Shown: in pieces, positions 17,793 to 26,629 of the stretch | Layout of the letters: every line of letters begins with the position of its first letter | How positions within the stretch are numbered: position 1 is the first letter of the stretch | Origin: PALSA-660 sp036508875 | Lineage (GTDB): Bacteria; Actinomycetota; Coriobacteriia; Anaerosomatales; PALSA-660 | Assembly: GCA_036508875.1 (NCBI GenBank) | Contig: DATCGP010000045.1 | Span: 1-38,540 of the forward strand | Direction of reading: 5' to 3' | Length of the DNA: 38,540 nucleotides | Notes under the pieces: generated by a model | Databases searched by the model: none | Seen by the model: only the letters and a program-made list of their open reading frames with translations | Told to the model about the DNA's origin: nothing | Position numbers and translations under genes: made by a program

Positions 17793-19121
17793 GTGCATCG
17801 CAGGATCGCGGTCCTTACTGTGACGTTGGTGCTGGCGCTCGCCGCACATGTGCCTGCGGCGTCGGCATGGGGCAACGGGAACAACGGCGGCAACGGCTAC
17901 GGCACCCATGACTGGGTGCTGGACGAGGCCATCCAGTTCGCCGGCTCCGAGGGTGGTTGGATCGACGTCCGGACCGCGCTACTTGCGAGCGACGATCCCG
18001 ACAACGTCGGGTACAGCGCCGCGCTCCATGGCTTCTACGACAACTCCAGGCTTCGCGGCGGTCCGCAGGAAGTCGCCGACGTCTACTTCCAGGTCGTGAA
18101 CGCCTACCGTGCGGGCGACTACGAGACCGCGAGCGTGCTCCTGGGCCAGATGTCCCACTACTACGCCGACGTGCTCAACCCGTGTCACGCATCATCGTTG
18201 TCCCTGGGACGGTCGGTGCTGCATGCGGCGTACGAATGGGACGTGGGTCCGTTCACGCGGTGGAGCGGGGAGAACCGGGACTGGATCACCCCGCGCCCGC
18301 CCGCCCTGGTCAGGGACGTCCGGGCCAAGGCGGTCGCGGGTGCCGCTTTCGCGCGGGTGATGTACCCGGTGCTGCTGACCCAGTACACGCGGACCGGTAC
18401 CTTCGACGTGGGTGCGGAGCCGGTCCTCGGCGTGACCGAACAGGCCCTCAACAGGGCCGCCAACGACCTGGCGGACATCATCCGATCGGTGCCGGTCGGG
18501 GCGGGGCTCGCGCACGCGCCGGCTCAGGCGAAGGCCGACATGTCGCGGCACGATCCGGACCCCGGCAACATCCCTAACGCATTCGTGATCTGCCGCGACG
18601 CGACGGGCAAGCCGATGGAGGGCGTTGGAGTGGCGTTCACGTGGCATCTCCCGAGCGGGGACGTCACCTACGTCCGCTACAGCGACCCCCACGGCCTCGC
18701 CAAGGACTACCACCGCATCGTCGCCGAGGACCTCGGCCACAAGATCAAGGTCACGACCGCGGCCGCGTCGAGCGGAGAGGTGACGACGTCCACGACGTAC
18801 GTCACTCCGCGCATCAGGCTCGGCTACGGCACGCGCGGCCTGCGGGCCAGCGTGTCCAGCGCGCACCCGCCCTTGGATACGGTCGTCACGGCCCGAGCTG
18901 CCGTTCGTGACACGCTCGGGCGGCCGGCGGTGGGCCTGACCGTCATCTTCACATGGCACTACGCTTCCGGCGACCTTGCGGGCACTGCGGTGACCGATGC
19001 GAGTGGCGTCGCGCGCTTCCAGCGCAACGTCGGTCAGGCGCGCCGCGGGACGGTCGTCAAGGTGACCACGAAGATCAGCGTGGCTGGAAGGTCGGCTACG
19101 GCGTCGTTCACCCCTAGGTAA
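17793..19121 (+). CDS. Secreted zinc-dependent phospholipase C-like protein with Ig-like C-terminal repeats
   Basis: GTG 17793 has GGGAGG 7 nt upstream and is preferred over ATG 17763. A signal peptide ends in AASA just before WGNGNNGGNG, so mature residue 1 would be Trp, as in the PLC/S1-P1 nuclease superfamily, where the N-terminal Trp binds zinc. The expected ligands follow in order: H14 (THDW), an Asp in ASDDPDN, His in ALHGFY, HYYADVLNPCH (H-x3-D-x5-H), and HAAYE (H-x3-E). In full-ORF numbering from 17763 these are W36, H49, D77 or D78, H89, H132, D136, H142, H154 and E158. The last roughly 200 residues form two Ig-like modules, each with an FTWH..SGD motif. Probable substrate: phospholipid. 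Convergent with the UPF0182 gene. Confidence 0.8.
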   Translation: MHRRIAVLTVTLVLALAAHVPAASAWGNGNNGGNGYGTHDWVLDEAIQFAGSEGGWIDVRTALLASDDPDNVGYSAALHGFYDNSRLRGGPQEVADVYFQVVNAYRAGDYETASVLLGQMSHYYADVLNPCHASSLSLGRSVLHAAYEWDVGPFTRWSGENRDWITPRPPALVRDVRAKAVAGAAFARVMYPVLLTQYTRTGTFDVGAEPVLGVTEQALNRAANDLADIIRSVPVGAGLAHAPAQAKADMSRHDPDPGNIPNAFVICRDATGKPMEGVGVAFTWHLPSGDVTYVRYSDPHGLAKDYHRIVAEDLGHKIKVTTAAASSGEVTTSTTYVTPRIRLGYGTRGLRASVSSAHPPLDTVVTARAAVRDTLGRPAVGLTVIFTWHYASGDLAGTAVTDASGVARFQRNVGQARRGTVVKVTTKISVAGRSATASFTPR

Positions 19122-19140
19122 GAGTTCCTGGACGGGGTGT

Positions 19141-19190
19141 CGGTCTATGCCAAGAGGCCCCGCACATGCGGGGCCTCTTGGCATAGACCG
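19141..19190. terminator. Perfect 23-bp inverted repeat, bidirectional terminator
   Basis: The left arm (19141-19163) and right arm (19168-19190) are perfectly complementary around the loop ACAT. It lies 19 bp after the phospholipase-like gene and 16 bp after the end of the opposing UPF0182 gene, so it can serve both convergent transcripts. It is about twice as long as the other hairpins in this window. Confidence 0.85.
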
Positions 19191-19206
19191 CGGGAGAGAT
19201 CGGCTC

Positions 19207-21732
19207 CTAGGGAGTGGGCGTCGCGGCCGCCCCCGCTGTCGTGATGGTGCTTCCATACGCTATCGCAAGAGCGCTGGGGAGCGTGCCCGCGAACTCCACG
19301 CGGTCGCCGTTGACGACGATGACGCTCGCCAACTGCGCCATCGAGTTGTTCTGGGCCTGCAGGAACACCGGCTGTATGTACGCGACGCCGTTCTCCGCCG
19401 GCATCACGAGCATGCTGCCGAACAGCACCGAGTTGCCGGGCTGGCTCCAGAGCGTGAGCTGCTGCGAGATGCGCGGGTCCTGGTTGATACGCGCGCTGAT
19501 GTTGCGCGGGCCCAGTGTGACGCGGGACTTCGGCAGGAGGTAGACGGTGCGGGCGCCGTAGCTGTCCGGGTCGCATGCGGTGGCCATCCAGCCCACGAGG
19601 TTGTCGCGGTTCGGCAACGAGAACGGCTGCAGCAGGTACATCGCCTTGCCGGTCGAGTTCCCCGCCGCGTCCGGCAGATCGAGCATCAGGTACGCGGGCT
19701 GCATCGGCTTGCCGCTCGCGTCCTTCGGCACGTCCCATAGGTCCTCGCGGTTGTAGAACACCGTCGGGTCGGTCATGTGGTAGGTGCGGTACGCGTCCGC
19801 CTGCGCCGAGAACATCCTCCGTGGGGCGCGGACGTGGTCGGACACGGACGCCGGCATCTCCGACTCCGGGGTGATGATCGTGGGGAAGATCGCCGCCCAT
19901 GCGTCGCGGATCGGGTCTGTGCCGCTGGCGTAGAAGCGCATCTCGCCGGTATAGGCATCCATGACGACCTTCACCGAGTTGCGCAGGTAGTTCGTGCCGT
20001 CTGCGAGCGGCTGCGAGTTCGGGTAGTGGTTCGACGACGTGTAGGCGTCGAGTATCCATACGACGCGACCGTTGACGATCGCGGCATAGGGCTGATCGTC
20101 GTAGGTGAGCCACGGTGCGAGCTTCATCGCCCGTTCCCGGACGCCGCGATACAGCAGGATCTGGCTGTTCTCGGTGATGTAGCTCGAGAAGAGCATCTGG
20201 TCGGAGCCGAGACGGACCGCCCATGCGAGCCGCGAGAGCGCCGAGCCCACCGGCGTGCCGGTGCCGGTGTAACGCGTGGTCGCGTTATCGCCGGAGGTGG
20301 GGTAGTCGAACTCGTCGACTCCCGTGCCGACGATCGCGTACCCGGTCATGTCCGGGCCGAAGTAGATGCGCGGCTCGTCGACCTGCAGCGAAGGGGCTTC
20401 AGCGGCGACGCTCGACGCGACCGTGGAGGGCACGTCGCCGACGAGGAAAGTCGGGAACCCCTGGGCGGTGGTCTGGCTCACGGACGAGATCGCCAACCCG
20501 TAACCGTGGGTGTAAACGAGATGCGTGTTGACCCACGTCTGCGCGTTGGCCGGAAGGCCGGTCGGATCGATCTGCCGCGCCGAGACGAGCACCTGCTTCA
20601 GCTCTCCGCCGATCCGGTACCGGTCGAAGTCGATGGTCGAGAGCTTGTAGTAGGGGCGGATCGTCTGCAGCTGGTTGAAGGCCTGGGCCACCGTGTCGGG
20701 GGTCCAGACCGTCGCGTCGGCCAGAAGCTTCTCCGCCGCCGCGGAGGCGCTCGCGTCGAGAGAGGTAAGTCCGGCGTACTGGACGCCCTCCACCGAGCTG
20801 AGGTCGAAAGCGGCACGTGTCATCGCGATGTTGCGCGCGCGGTACGGCTGCTCGAGCGTCGCCTCGTTCGGCGTGGCGACGTAGGTCTGCACGGCCCACG
20901 GCCACACACCCACGATGAGGACGGCGGCGACGGCGTAGGCCGCTCCCGCCATGAACACGAGCTTCCACCCGCGCCGGCGAGAGGTGAAGTACAGCACGCC
21001 GGCCAACCCGATCGACAGCACGCACATGATCCAGAACCCGGGAAGCGCGGCGACGATGTCGGAATATGACGCGCCGAAGATCTGTCCCGCGGGGGAATAC
21101 GAGATCCGCCACACCGCGACCCAGAAGTTCAGGGCGATGGCGAGCATCAGGATCGTCGCGAGCGAGAAGAGGATCTTCTTGAGCTGCGCCCAACGGACCG
21201 GGATGGTGTCCACGACCCTGACCCGGCTCGAGGCCGTGATGGCGGCGACCGTGACGATAGCGACCACGATCAGCCCGTTGAGCCACTGGTACAGGAGCTC
21301 GAAGGCCGGGAGCACGAAGATGAAGAAGCCGACGTCCACGCCGAACTGGAGGTCCTGGACGCCGAAGCTATGGTTCGCCGCGGCGAGCCGGAACGTCATC
21401 CACTGCTGGGACATGGCAAGGGCCAGCGCGCCGGCCAGGAGAACGCAGACGAAGGCGGTGGTCCGCACGAGTCTCGGCTCCTCGCTGATGACCCGCCAGG
21501 CCGCTCTCGCGCTGGCGTGGATGACGAGGAAGCCTGCTGTCGCGAAGACGAACCAGACCGCCAGCTGCGTCAGCGAGGTGCCCCAGAACACTTCCTGTTG
21601 GCCCTGGCTCACGTACCACTGGTAGTCGGTCCAGACGCCCGCGACCCACGAAAGCGCCCCGAGGGCGACGATCACGGCCACCAGCGCCCCGACCCACAGG
21701 GCGACCTTCTTCGACCAACTGAGCTTCTTCAT
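19207..21732 (-). CDS. UPF0182 family membrane protein
   Basis: An 841-residue protein of the UPF0182 (COG1615) family, common in actinomycetotes and without an assigned biochemical function. The N-terminal third is polytopic, with hydrophobic helices near residues 10-32, 55-75, 90-108 and further ones to about 290. The rest is a large, probably extracytoplasmic domain with family sequences such as YRARNIAMTRAAFDLSSVEG and RTVYLLPKSRVTLGPRNISA. It ends with a short Ala/Thr/Pro tail. It is the only minus-strand gene, and it is divergent from the teichoic-acid type locus. The ATG is preceded by AGGGGTGG on the minus strand. Confidence 0.92.
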   Translation of the reverse strand: MKKLSWSKKVALWVGALVAVIVALGALSWVAGVWTDYQWYVSQGQQEVFWGTSLTQLAVWFVFATAGFLVIHASARAAWRVISEEPRLVRTTAFVCVLLAGALALAMSQQWMTFRLAAANHSFGVQDLQFGVDVGFFIFVLPAFELLYQWLNGLIVVAIVTVAAITASSRVRVVDTIPVRWAQLKKILFSLATILMLAIALNFWVAVWRISYSPAGQIFGASYSDIVAALPGFWIMCVLSIGLAGVLYFTSRRRGWKLVFMAGAAYAVAAVLIVGVWPWAVQTYVATPNEATLEQPYRARNIAMTRAAFDLSSVEGVQYAGLTSLDASASAAAEKLLADATVWTPDTVAQAFNQLQTIRPYYKLSTIDFDRYRIGGELKQVLVSARQIDPTGLPANAQTWVNTHLVYTHGYGLAISSVSQTTAQGFPTFLVGDVPSTVASSVAAEAPSLQVDEPRIYFGPDMTGYAIVGTGVDEFDYPTSGDNATTRYTGTGTPVGSALSRLAWAVRLGSDQMLFSSYITENSQILLYRGVRERAMKLAPWLTYDDQPYAAIVNGRVVWILDAYTSSNHYPNSQPLADGTNYLRNSVKVVMDAYTGEMRFYASGTDPIRDAWAAIFPTIITPESEMPASVSDHVRAPRRMFSAQADAYRTYHMTDPTVFYNREDLWDVPKDASGKPMQPAYLMLDLPDAAGNSTGKAMYLLQPFSLPNRDNLVGWMATACDPDSYGARTVYLLPKSRVTLGPRNISARINQDPRISQQLTLWSQPGNSVLFGSMLVMPAENGVAYIQPVFLQAQNNSMAQLASVIVVNGDRVEFAGTLPSALAIAYGSTITTAGAAATPTP

Positions 21733-21756
21733 GCCACCCCTGTTCCTCGGACGCCG

Positions 21757-21765
21757 ATTCTAGCA
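21757..21765 (-). promoter_or_regulatory. Putative extended -10 promoter of the UPF0182 gene
   Basis: On the minus strand the sequence reads TGC-TAGAAT, about 25 bp before the ATG. No -35 is evident. Confidence 0.45.
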
Positions 21766-21839
21766 TTGAGGCGCTGGCAGATGGCCCGCTCCGATACCCT
21801 TTCGACACCTTCCGTGCGCCGTGCGTTGCCGCTCAGCGG

Positions 21840-21848
21840 TGCTATCAT
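21840..21848 (+). promoter_or_regulatory. Putative extended -10 promoter of the CDP-glycerol polymer locus
   Basis: TGC-TATCAT lies 59 bp before the chosen start of the first glycerophosphotransferase-family gene, in the divergent 174-bp gap shared with the UPF0182 promoter. Confidence 0.4.
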
Positions 21849-21906
21849 GCAGACTTCGGACGCCGCTTCGGCCGTCGCCACCTATCGTCCTCGGGGTGTT
21901 GCCTCG

Positions 21907-23046
21907 ATGCGCTTCTTCATATCGGTCGCGACGTTCGTCGCTCGCTGTGTCTACGCCGCCATGAAGGCGGTCGTTCCCGTCCGTCACAAGGTCCTCTTCC
22001 TCAGCCGGCAGTCCGACGTCCCGTCCCTCGACTTCACGCGGCTCGCGGAGGCGCTCCACGCCAAAGACCCGGACCTCGAGATCGTCATGCGGTGCCGGAT
22101 GTTGGGGGAGGGGTCCGTCGCGCGCGCGCTCGACATGCTCGCCATCGTCGGGCAGATGTACCACCTGGCCAGCTCCCGTGCCTGCGTGGTCGACGGCTAC
22201 GTGATCCCGGTCAGCCTGCTGACCCATCGCCAGGGCTTCTTCGTCGTGCAGATGTGGCACGCGCTGGGCGCGGTCAAGAAGTTCGGATACCAGACGATCG
22301 GGCGGCCGGGCGGGCGCTCGGCGACGATCGCGTCGGCGATGAGGATGCACCGCAACTACGACCTGGTGCTGTGCAGCGGGCCGGGCACCGTCCCGTTCTT
22401 CGCCGAAGCGTTCGGCGTGGACCCTCCGGTCGTCGCTCCCTTGGGCGCCCCGCGGGTCGACTACCTGCTAGAGGCCGCCGACGCTATCGGGTCGGGAGGC
22501 CTGCCTGACGGCGCGGCGAAGGTCCGTGCGGGGTCGCCCCTGCTCGACGCCCCGGAGCGCATGGTCGTCCTGTATGCGCCGACGTTCCGCAAGACCGGCG
22601 GTGACCGTTACCGGGACGTCGCCGCGCGCTTTGCGGACGACCGGTACACTCTCATCGTCAAGCCCCATCCGCTGGAGAGCGCGCGGGTCGAGGGGGCGAA
22701 CATCGTGAACGCCGGAGGTGCCGACATCCTCGACATCCTGCCCTTGTGCGCCGCGGTGATCACCGACTACTCAGCGGTCGCGTTCGAGGCCGCGGTGATG
22801 GGCCTGGCCGTGTACTTCTACGTGTACGACATCGACGACTACGTGCGCGATCACGGCCTCAACATCGACCCGCTCGACGAGATGCCGGAAGTGAGCTCGC
22901 GCGACATCGGTACCCTGGCGGACCTGATCGACGAGGGAGCGCCGCGCCCCCGGTCGATGGAGTTCTTCAGGGAGTCCTACGCCTCCGCCCCCCGGGGCTG
23001 TGCCGACCGCATAGCCGACCGGATCCTCGAAGCGATGAAGGCCTAG
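21907..23046 (+). CDS. CDP-glycerol glycerophosphotransferase family protein (TagB-like)
   Basis: GT-B fold enzyme of the TagB/TagF family, predicted to add glycerol-phosphate or a similar unit from a CDP-alditol to a lipid-linked acceptor on the inner membrane face. Visible motifs are VQMWHALGAVKKFGY (WHG-type histidine), LYAPTFRKTG, VKPHPLE (second conserved histidine) and ITDYSAVAFEAAVMG. With ATG 21907 the product has 379 residues and a hydrophobic/basic N-terminus, matching TagB-size primases. The frame is open far upstream, and ATG 21847 is an alternative; neither has a strong ribosome binding site. The alditol (glycerol or ribitol) cannot be decided from sequence alone, though tagD downstream favours glycerol. 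Confidence 0.82.
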   Translation: MRFFISVATFVARCVYAAMKAVVPVRHKVLFLSRQSDVPSLDFTRLAEALHAKDPDLEIVMRCRMLGEGSVARALDMLAIVGQMYHLASSRACVVDGYVIPVSLLTHRQGFFVVQMWHALGAVKKFGYQTIGRPGGRSATIASAMRMHRNYDLVLCSGPGTVPFFAEAFGVDPPVVAPLGAPRVDYLLEAADAIGSGGLPDGAAKVRAGSPLLDAPERMVVLYAPTFRKTGGDRYRDVAARFADDRYTLIVKPHPLESARVEGANIVNAGGADILDILPLCAAVITDYSAVAFEAAVMGLAVYFYVYDIDDYVRDHGLNIDPLDEMPEVSSRDIGTLADLIDEGAPRPRSMEFFRESYASAPRGCADRIADRILEAMKA

Positions 23047-23054
23047 ACACGGAC

Positions 23055-24485
23055 ATGGCGAGATCCAAGACGATGAAGTCCATCCGCGGCGCGCTCCGCG
23101 ACCTGGCGCTGGCGATCGGCAAACGGTCCCCGGCGGTGCTCTCCGCCGTCCGGGCGCGTTCGGTCGCATCTCAGGCCCGGTCGTATCGGGCGTTGTGGGA
23201 CTCGATCGCCATGGGACCGGCCTCGGTGGTGTTCGAGAGCTTCGAGGGCCGCGGCTACACCGACAGCCCGCGCGCGCTGTACCAGGCGATGCTGGGAGAT
23301 CCGCGGTTCGCCGGCACGGAGAAGGTCTGGGCGTTCCGCACGCCGCTCGTCCGCGCGCTCCAGGCCCGTGGCGGCTACGACGTACGCGGGATCGGCGAAC
23401 CCGCGCCCGGGGACACGATCCCGGTGGACCTGGAGTCGACTCTCGGCATGGTCGCGCTTGAAGAGTTGCTCGGTGCGGTCATCGTCCCGTTCAAGTCGCC
23501 CGAGTATCGCCGCGCGCATGCGCGCGCCTCGGTCTGGGTCTCGAACACCGTCGTGCCCGGCTACATGGCGCTGCGGCCGGGGCAGACGTACCTCCAGGCG
23601 TGGCACGGCACTCCGTTCAAGCGGCTCGGCTGCGACATACCGAGCGGGACCGCGGGGAGCGCGGGGATGGCGGTCCGGGACATCCACGAGCGCTATCGCC
23701 GCGAGGGCGCGAGGCTCACGTGGCTCCTCTCGCAGTCTCCCTATGCGACCGACAAGCTCGGATCCGCGTTCGATCTTGTGTCGACCGGCCGTGCCGACGC
23801 CATCTTGGAGCTGGGCTACCCCCGCAACGACTTCCTCTCGACCTTCACGCCACAGGATGTCGCGCGCATCAGGACCAGGCTGGGCGTTCCCGCGGGCAAG
23901 AAGGCCATCCTGTACGCCCCGACCTGGCGCGAGAATCAGCACACGTCGGGTGTCGGCTACACGTTCGAGACCGAGGCCGACTTCGACGCGCTCCGTGAGG
24001 CGCTCGGCGACGAGTATGTCGTACTCTTCCGGGCCCACTGCCTGATCGCGAGCAGGTTCGACTTCGCGGCGTATGGCGGGTTCGTCATCGACGTCTCGAG
24101 CGCGGACGACATCAGCGACCTCTACGTCGTCAGCGACGCGCTCGTCACCGACTACTCGAGCGTGTTCTTCGACTACGGGAACCTGCGACGGCCGGTGGTG
24201 TTCTACATGTACGATCTCGACCAGTACGCGGGCGAGGTGAGGGGCCTGTACCTGGGGCTCGACGAGTTGCCCGGACCTGTCGTGCGGACGACCCGTGAGT
24301 TGATCGACGCGCTCAAGGCGTCCGAGCACCCGACCGCGGAGGACGTGGCCCGCCGCGAACGCTTCCGCGAGCGTTTCTCTCCGCTTGATGACGGGCACGC
24401 GAGCGAACGTGTCATCGAGCGTATGCTTGCCGGGGGCGCGAAGCTTGTTGGTACCGATCGGGCTGGAGGTGGTTCGGCGTCATGA
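23055..24485 (+). CDS. CDP-glycerol glycerophosphotransferase family protein (TagF-like)
   Basis: Second family member, 476 residues. A basic N-terminal region is followed by the transferase domain with LQAWHGTPFKRLG, ILYAPTWRENQ, VLFRAHCLIAS and ALVTDYSSVFFDY. The two histidines (WHG and RAH) match the catalytic pair known in TagF. Its length and full motif set suggest a polymerase role acting after the TagB-like protein. Its stop codon overlaps the next start in ATGA, so it is translationally coupled to tagD, which makes its likely donor substrate. Confidence 0.87.
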   Translation: MARSKTMKSIRGALRDLALAIGKRSPAVLSAVRARSVASQARSYRALWDSIAMGPASVVFESFEGRGYTDSPRALYQAMLGDPRFAGTEKVWAFRTPLVRALQARGGYDVRGIGEPAPGDTIPVDLESTLGMVALEELLGAVIVPFKSPEYRRAHARASVWVSNTVVPGYMALRPGQTYLQAWHGTPFKRLGCDIPSGTAGSAGMAVRDIHERYRREGARLTWLLSQSPYATDKLGSAFDLVSTGRADAILELGYPRNDFLSTFTPQDVARIRTRLGVPAGKKAILYAPTWRENQHTSGVGYTFETEADFDALREALGDEYVVLFRAHCLIASRFDFAAYGGFVIDVSSADDISDLYVVSDALVTDYSSVFFDYGNLRRPVVFYMYDLDQYAGEVRGLYLGLDELPGPVVRTTRELIDALKASEHPTAEDVARRERFRERFSPLDDGHASERVIERMLAGGAKLVGTDRAGGGSAS

Positions 24486-24880
24486 AGCGGGTCCTGACAT
24501 ACGGAACGTTCGATCTGCTCCACCACGGCCACATCCGGCTGCTCAGGCGCGCCAAAGCCTTGGGCGACTACCTGATCGTCGCGGTCTCCACGGACGAGTT
24601 CAACGCCGGCAAGGGCAAGCAGTCGTACCACGACTACGCGCTCCGCACGGAGGTCGTGGAGTCGATCCGCTACGTCGACCTCGTGATCCCGGAGGAATCG
24701 TGGGAGCAGAAGATCGACGATGTGAAGCGCTACAACGTCGACGTCGTCGTCATGGGTGACGACTGGGCCGACAGCGACCGCTTCGACTACCTGAAGGACT
24801 ACTGCGAACTCGTCTTCCTGCCGAGGACCGAGGGCATCTCCACGACTGAGATCAAGGAGGACCTCGGTGGCGCAAGCTAG
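24482..24880 (+). CDS. tagD: Glycerol-3-phosphate cytidylyltransferase
   Basis: Makes CDP-glycerol from CTP and glycerol 3-phosphate, the activated precursor of glycerol-phosphate wall polymers. The 132-residue nucleotidyltransferase has TYGTFDLLHHGHIRLLRRAK with HxGH at 14-17, and the C-terminal RTEGISTTEIK signature of TagD. Start ATG 24482 overlaps the upstream stop, and its end overlaps the export permease start by 14 nt. Confidence 0.95.
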   Translation: MKRVLTYGTFDLLHHGHIRLLRRAKALGDYLIVAVSTDEFNAGKGKQSYHDYALRTEVVESIRYVDLVIPEESWEQKIDDVKRYNVDVVVMGDDWADSDRFDYLKDYCELVFLPRTEGISTTEIKEDLGGAS

Positions 24881-25730
24881 ACAGGCGCCACTCGACCTCC
24901 TGGCGATCAGGGCGAAGCGCTACGGCGCGACGCTCGTCGACATCGTCAGGGAGCACCGCGACTACCGGAAGCAGATCTTCCAGCTGGCCGCGGTGGACCT
25001 GATGAGGACGTACCGCGGTTCCGCGCTCGGATGGCTGTGGGCGGTCATCAAGCCGTCCGTGACCATCTTGGTGTACTGGTTCGCCTTCTCGGTGGGACTG
25101 CGCGCGGGCAAGGACGTCGGCGGCTTCCCGTTCTTCCTGTGGCTGGTCGCGGGGATCATCCCGTGGTTCTACATGTCGGAGATGCTGACCCAGGGTTCCA
25201 CCAACTTCAAACGCTACGACTACCTGGTGACCAAGATCAGGTTCCCGGTTTCGACGATATCGACGTTCGTGAGCCTGTCGAAGCTGTACGTGCACATAGC
25301 GCTGCTGCTCATCGTCGTCGTGCTCTTCATCCTGTTCGGTTACCCCGTCGACGTCTACTTCCTGCAGCTGCCGGTGTATGTGGCGCTCATGTTCCTGTTC
25401 TTCACGATGTGGTCCATGTTCGCCTCGCTGCTCTCCGCGATGAGCAAGGACTTCGCGAACGTCGTCAGCTCGTTCGTCATGGCGATCTTCTGGGTGTCCG
25501 GGATCATGTGGGACGTCAACCAGATCTCCGATCCGGTGCTCTCGAAGGTGCTCCTGTTCAACCCCGTCACGTTCCTGGCCAACGGCTATCGCAACGTCTT
25601 CATCTACAAGCGGTGGTTCTTCCAGGACACGTTCGCGCTCATGGCGTTCCTGATCATGCTCGCGGGCATGTTCGGGCTGGCCCTGTACACCTTCCACCGC
25701 CTGCGGCGCGACATCGCCGACGTGCTGTGA
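24867..25730 (+). CDS. ABC-2 type polysaccharide/teichoic acid export permease (TagG-like)
   Basis: Membrane half of a polymer exporter, 287 residues. An amphipathic N-terminus with the RTYRGSALGWLWAVIKP segment typical of the TagG/Wzm family is followed by about six transmembrane helices. GTG 24867 has AAGGAGG 6 nt upstream. The next gene supplies the ATPase. In Bacillus, TagGH flips undecaprenyl-linked teichoic acid, and context suggests the same class of cargo. Confidence 0.9.
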   Translation: MAQARQAPLDLLAIRAKRYGATLVDIVREHRDYRKQIFQLAAVDLMRTYRGSALGWLWAVIKPSVTILVYWFAFSVGLRAGKDVGGFPFFLWLVAGIIPWFYMSEMLTQGSTNFKRYDYLVTKIRFPVSTISTFVSLSKLYVHIALLLIVVVLFILFGYPVDVYFLQLPVYVALMFLFFTMWSMFASLLSAMSKDFANVVSSFVMAIFWVSGIMWDVNQISDPVLSKVLLFNPVTFLANGYRNVFIYKRWFFQDTFALMAFLIMLAGMFGLALYTFHRLRRDIADVL

Positions 25731-25740
25731 GGATGCTGGC

Positions 25741-26496
25741 ATGACCGCCTCTGATGTCGTCATCGACTTCCGCCACGTGTACAAGCGGTATCGCCTGTAC
25801 CGCAGTGACAAGCACAGGTTCCTCGGCATCTTCACGAAGCGGGTCAAGTACCGGGAGGTGTTCGCCAACCGCGACCTGACCTTCAAGGTCAAGCGCGGCG
25901 AGTCGTTGGCGATCCTGGGCAAGAACGGCGCGGGCAAGTCGACGATGCTCAAGATGATCACCGGCGTTGCGTTCCCTTCATCGGGCCACATCGAGGTCAA
26001 CGGCCGGGTGAGTGCGCTGCTGGAGCTGACTGCCGGTTTCGACCCGGAGTTCACGGGGCGCGAGAACGTCCACCTGCGCGGCCAGCTGTGGGGGCTCGAC
26101 AAGGAGGAGATCCTGGCGCTGGAGAAGCAGGTCGTGGAGTTCGCTGACATCGGTGTCTATATGGACCAGCCGATGCGCACGTACTCGAGCGGTATGAAAG
26201 CGCGCGTCGGGTTCGCCATCTCCGCGAGCATCAATCCCGAGATCCTGGTAGTCGACGAGGCCCTCAGCGTCGGTGACAAGGCGTTCAGGGAGAAGTGCGA
26301 CCGCAAGATCAAGGAGATCATGGCGAAGGACGATGTGACGGTCATCTTCGTCACCCACTCGTCCCCCTCTGCGGCTGCCGTATGCAACCGCGGCATGGTC
26401 CTGGAGAAGGGCAAGTTGGTCTTCGACGGGTCGATCGACGATGCGATCGAGTTCTACGAGGGCCCCCGGGAACAGCCGCTGGTGGCCGAGGTCTGA
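25741..26496 (+). CDS. Polysaccharide/teichoic acid export ATP-binding protein (TagH/Wzt-like)
   Basis: ATPase partner of the TagG-like permease, 251 residues. It has Walker A GKNGAGKST (60-68), signature YSSGM (148-152), Walker B with ILVVDEALSVGD (168-179) and the switch histidine in VTHS. The SGM-type signature and SVGD segment are characteristic of polysaccharide exporters. It lacks the long C-terminal domain of Bacillus TagH and the carbohydrate-binding domain of some Wzt proteins, so polymer selectivity is not encoded here. GTGAGGA lies before the ATG. Confidence 0.9.
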   Translation: MTASDVVIDFRHVYKRYRLYRSDKHRFLGIFTKRVKYREVFANRDLTFKVKRGESLAILGKNGAGKSTMLKMITGVAFPSSGHIEVNGRVSALLELTAGFDPEFTGRENVHLRGQLWGLDKEEILALEKQVVEFADIGVYMDQPMRTYSSGMKARVGFAISASINPEILVVDEALSVGDKAFREKCDRKIKEIMAKDDVTVIFVTHSSPSAAAVCNRGMVLEKGKLVFDGSIDDAIEFYEGPREQPLVAEV

Positions 26497-26527
26497 CGCC
26501 GCCGCGCCAAGGGCGCAGCCCGCTCGG

Positions 26528-26536
26528 TGGTAGAAT
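26528..26536 (+). promoter_or_regulatory. Putative extended -10 promoter of the SpoIID-domain gene
   Basis: TGG-TAGAAT lies 94 bp before the ATG, in the gap after the export ATPase gene. No -35 consensus was seen. Confidence 0.45.
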
Positions 26537-26629
26537 CGACGAGCGCACCATGTTCGAGCCCGCCCGCGAACGTCCGTCGCAGCAGCACATGTCGCAGCCG
26601 CACCACCGCACGGAAGGGACAGTGGCCGC

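Noticed and set aside
21370..21906. Long N-terminal extension of the TagB-like gene
   Set aside because: The frame stays open antisense to the UPF0182 gene. The extension is low-complexity shadow sequence, and a promoter-like element lies within it.
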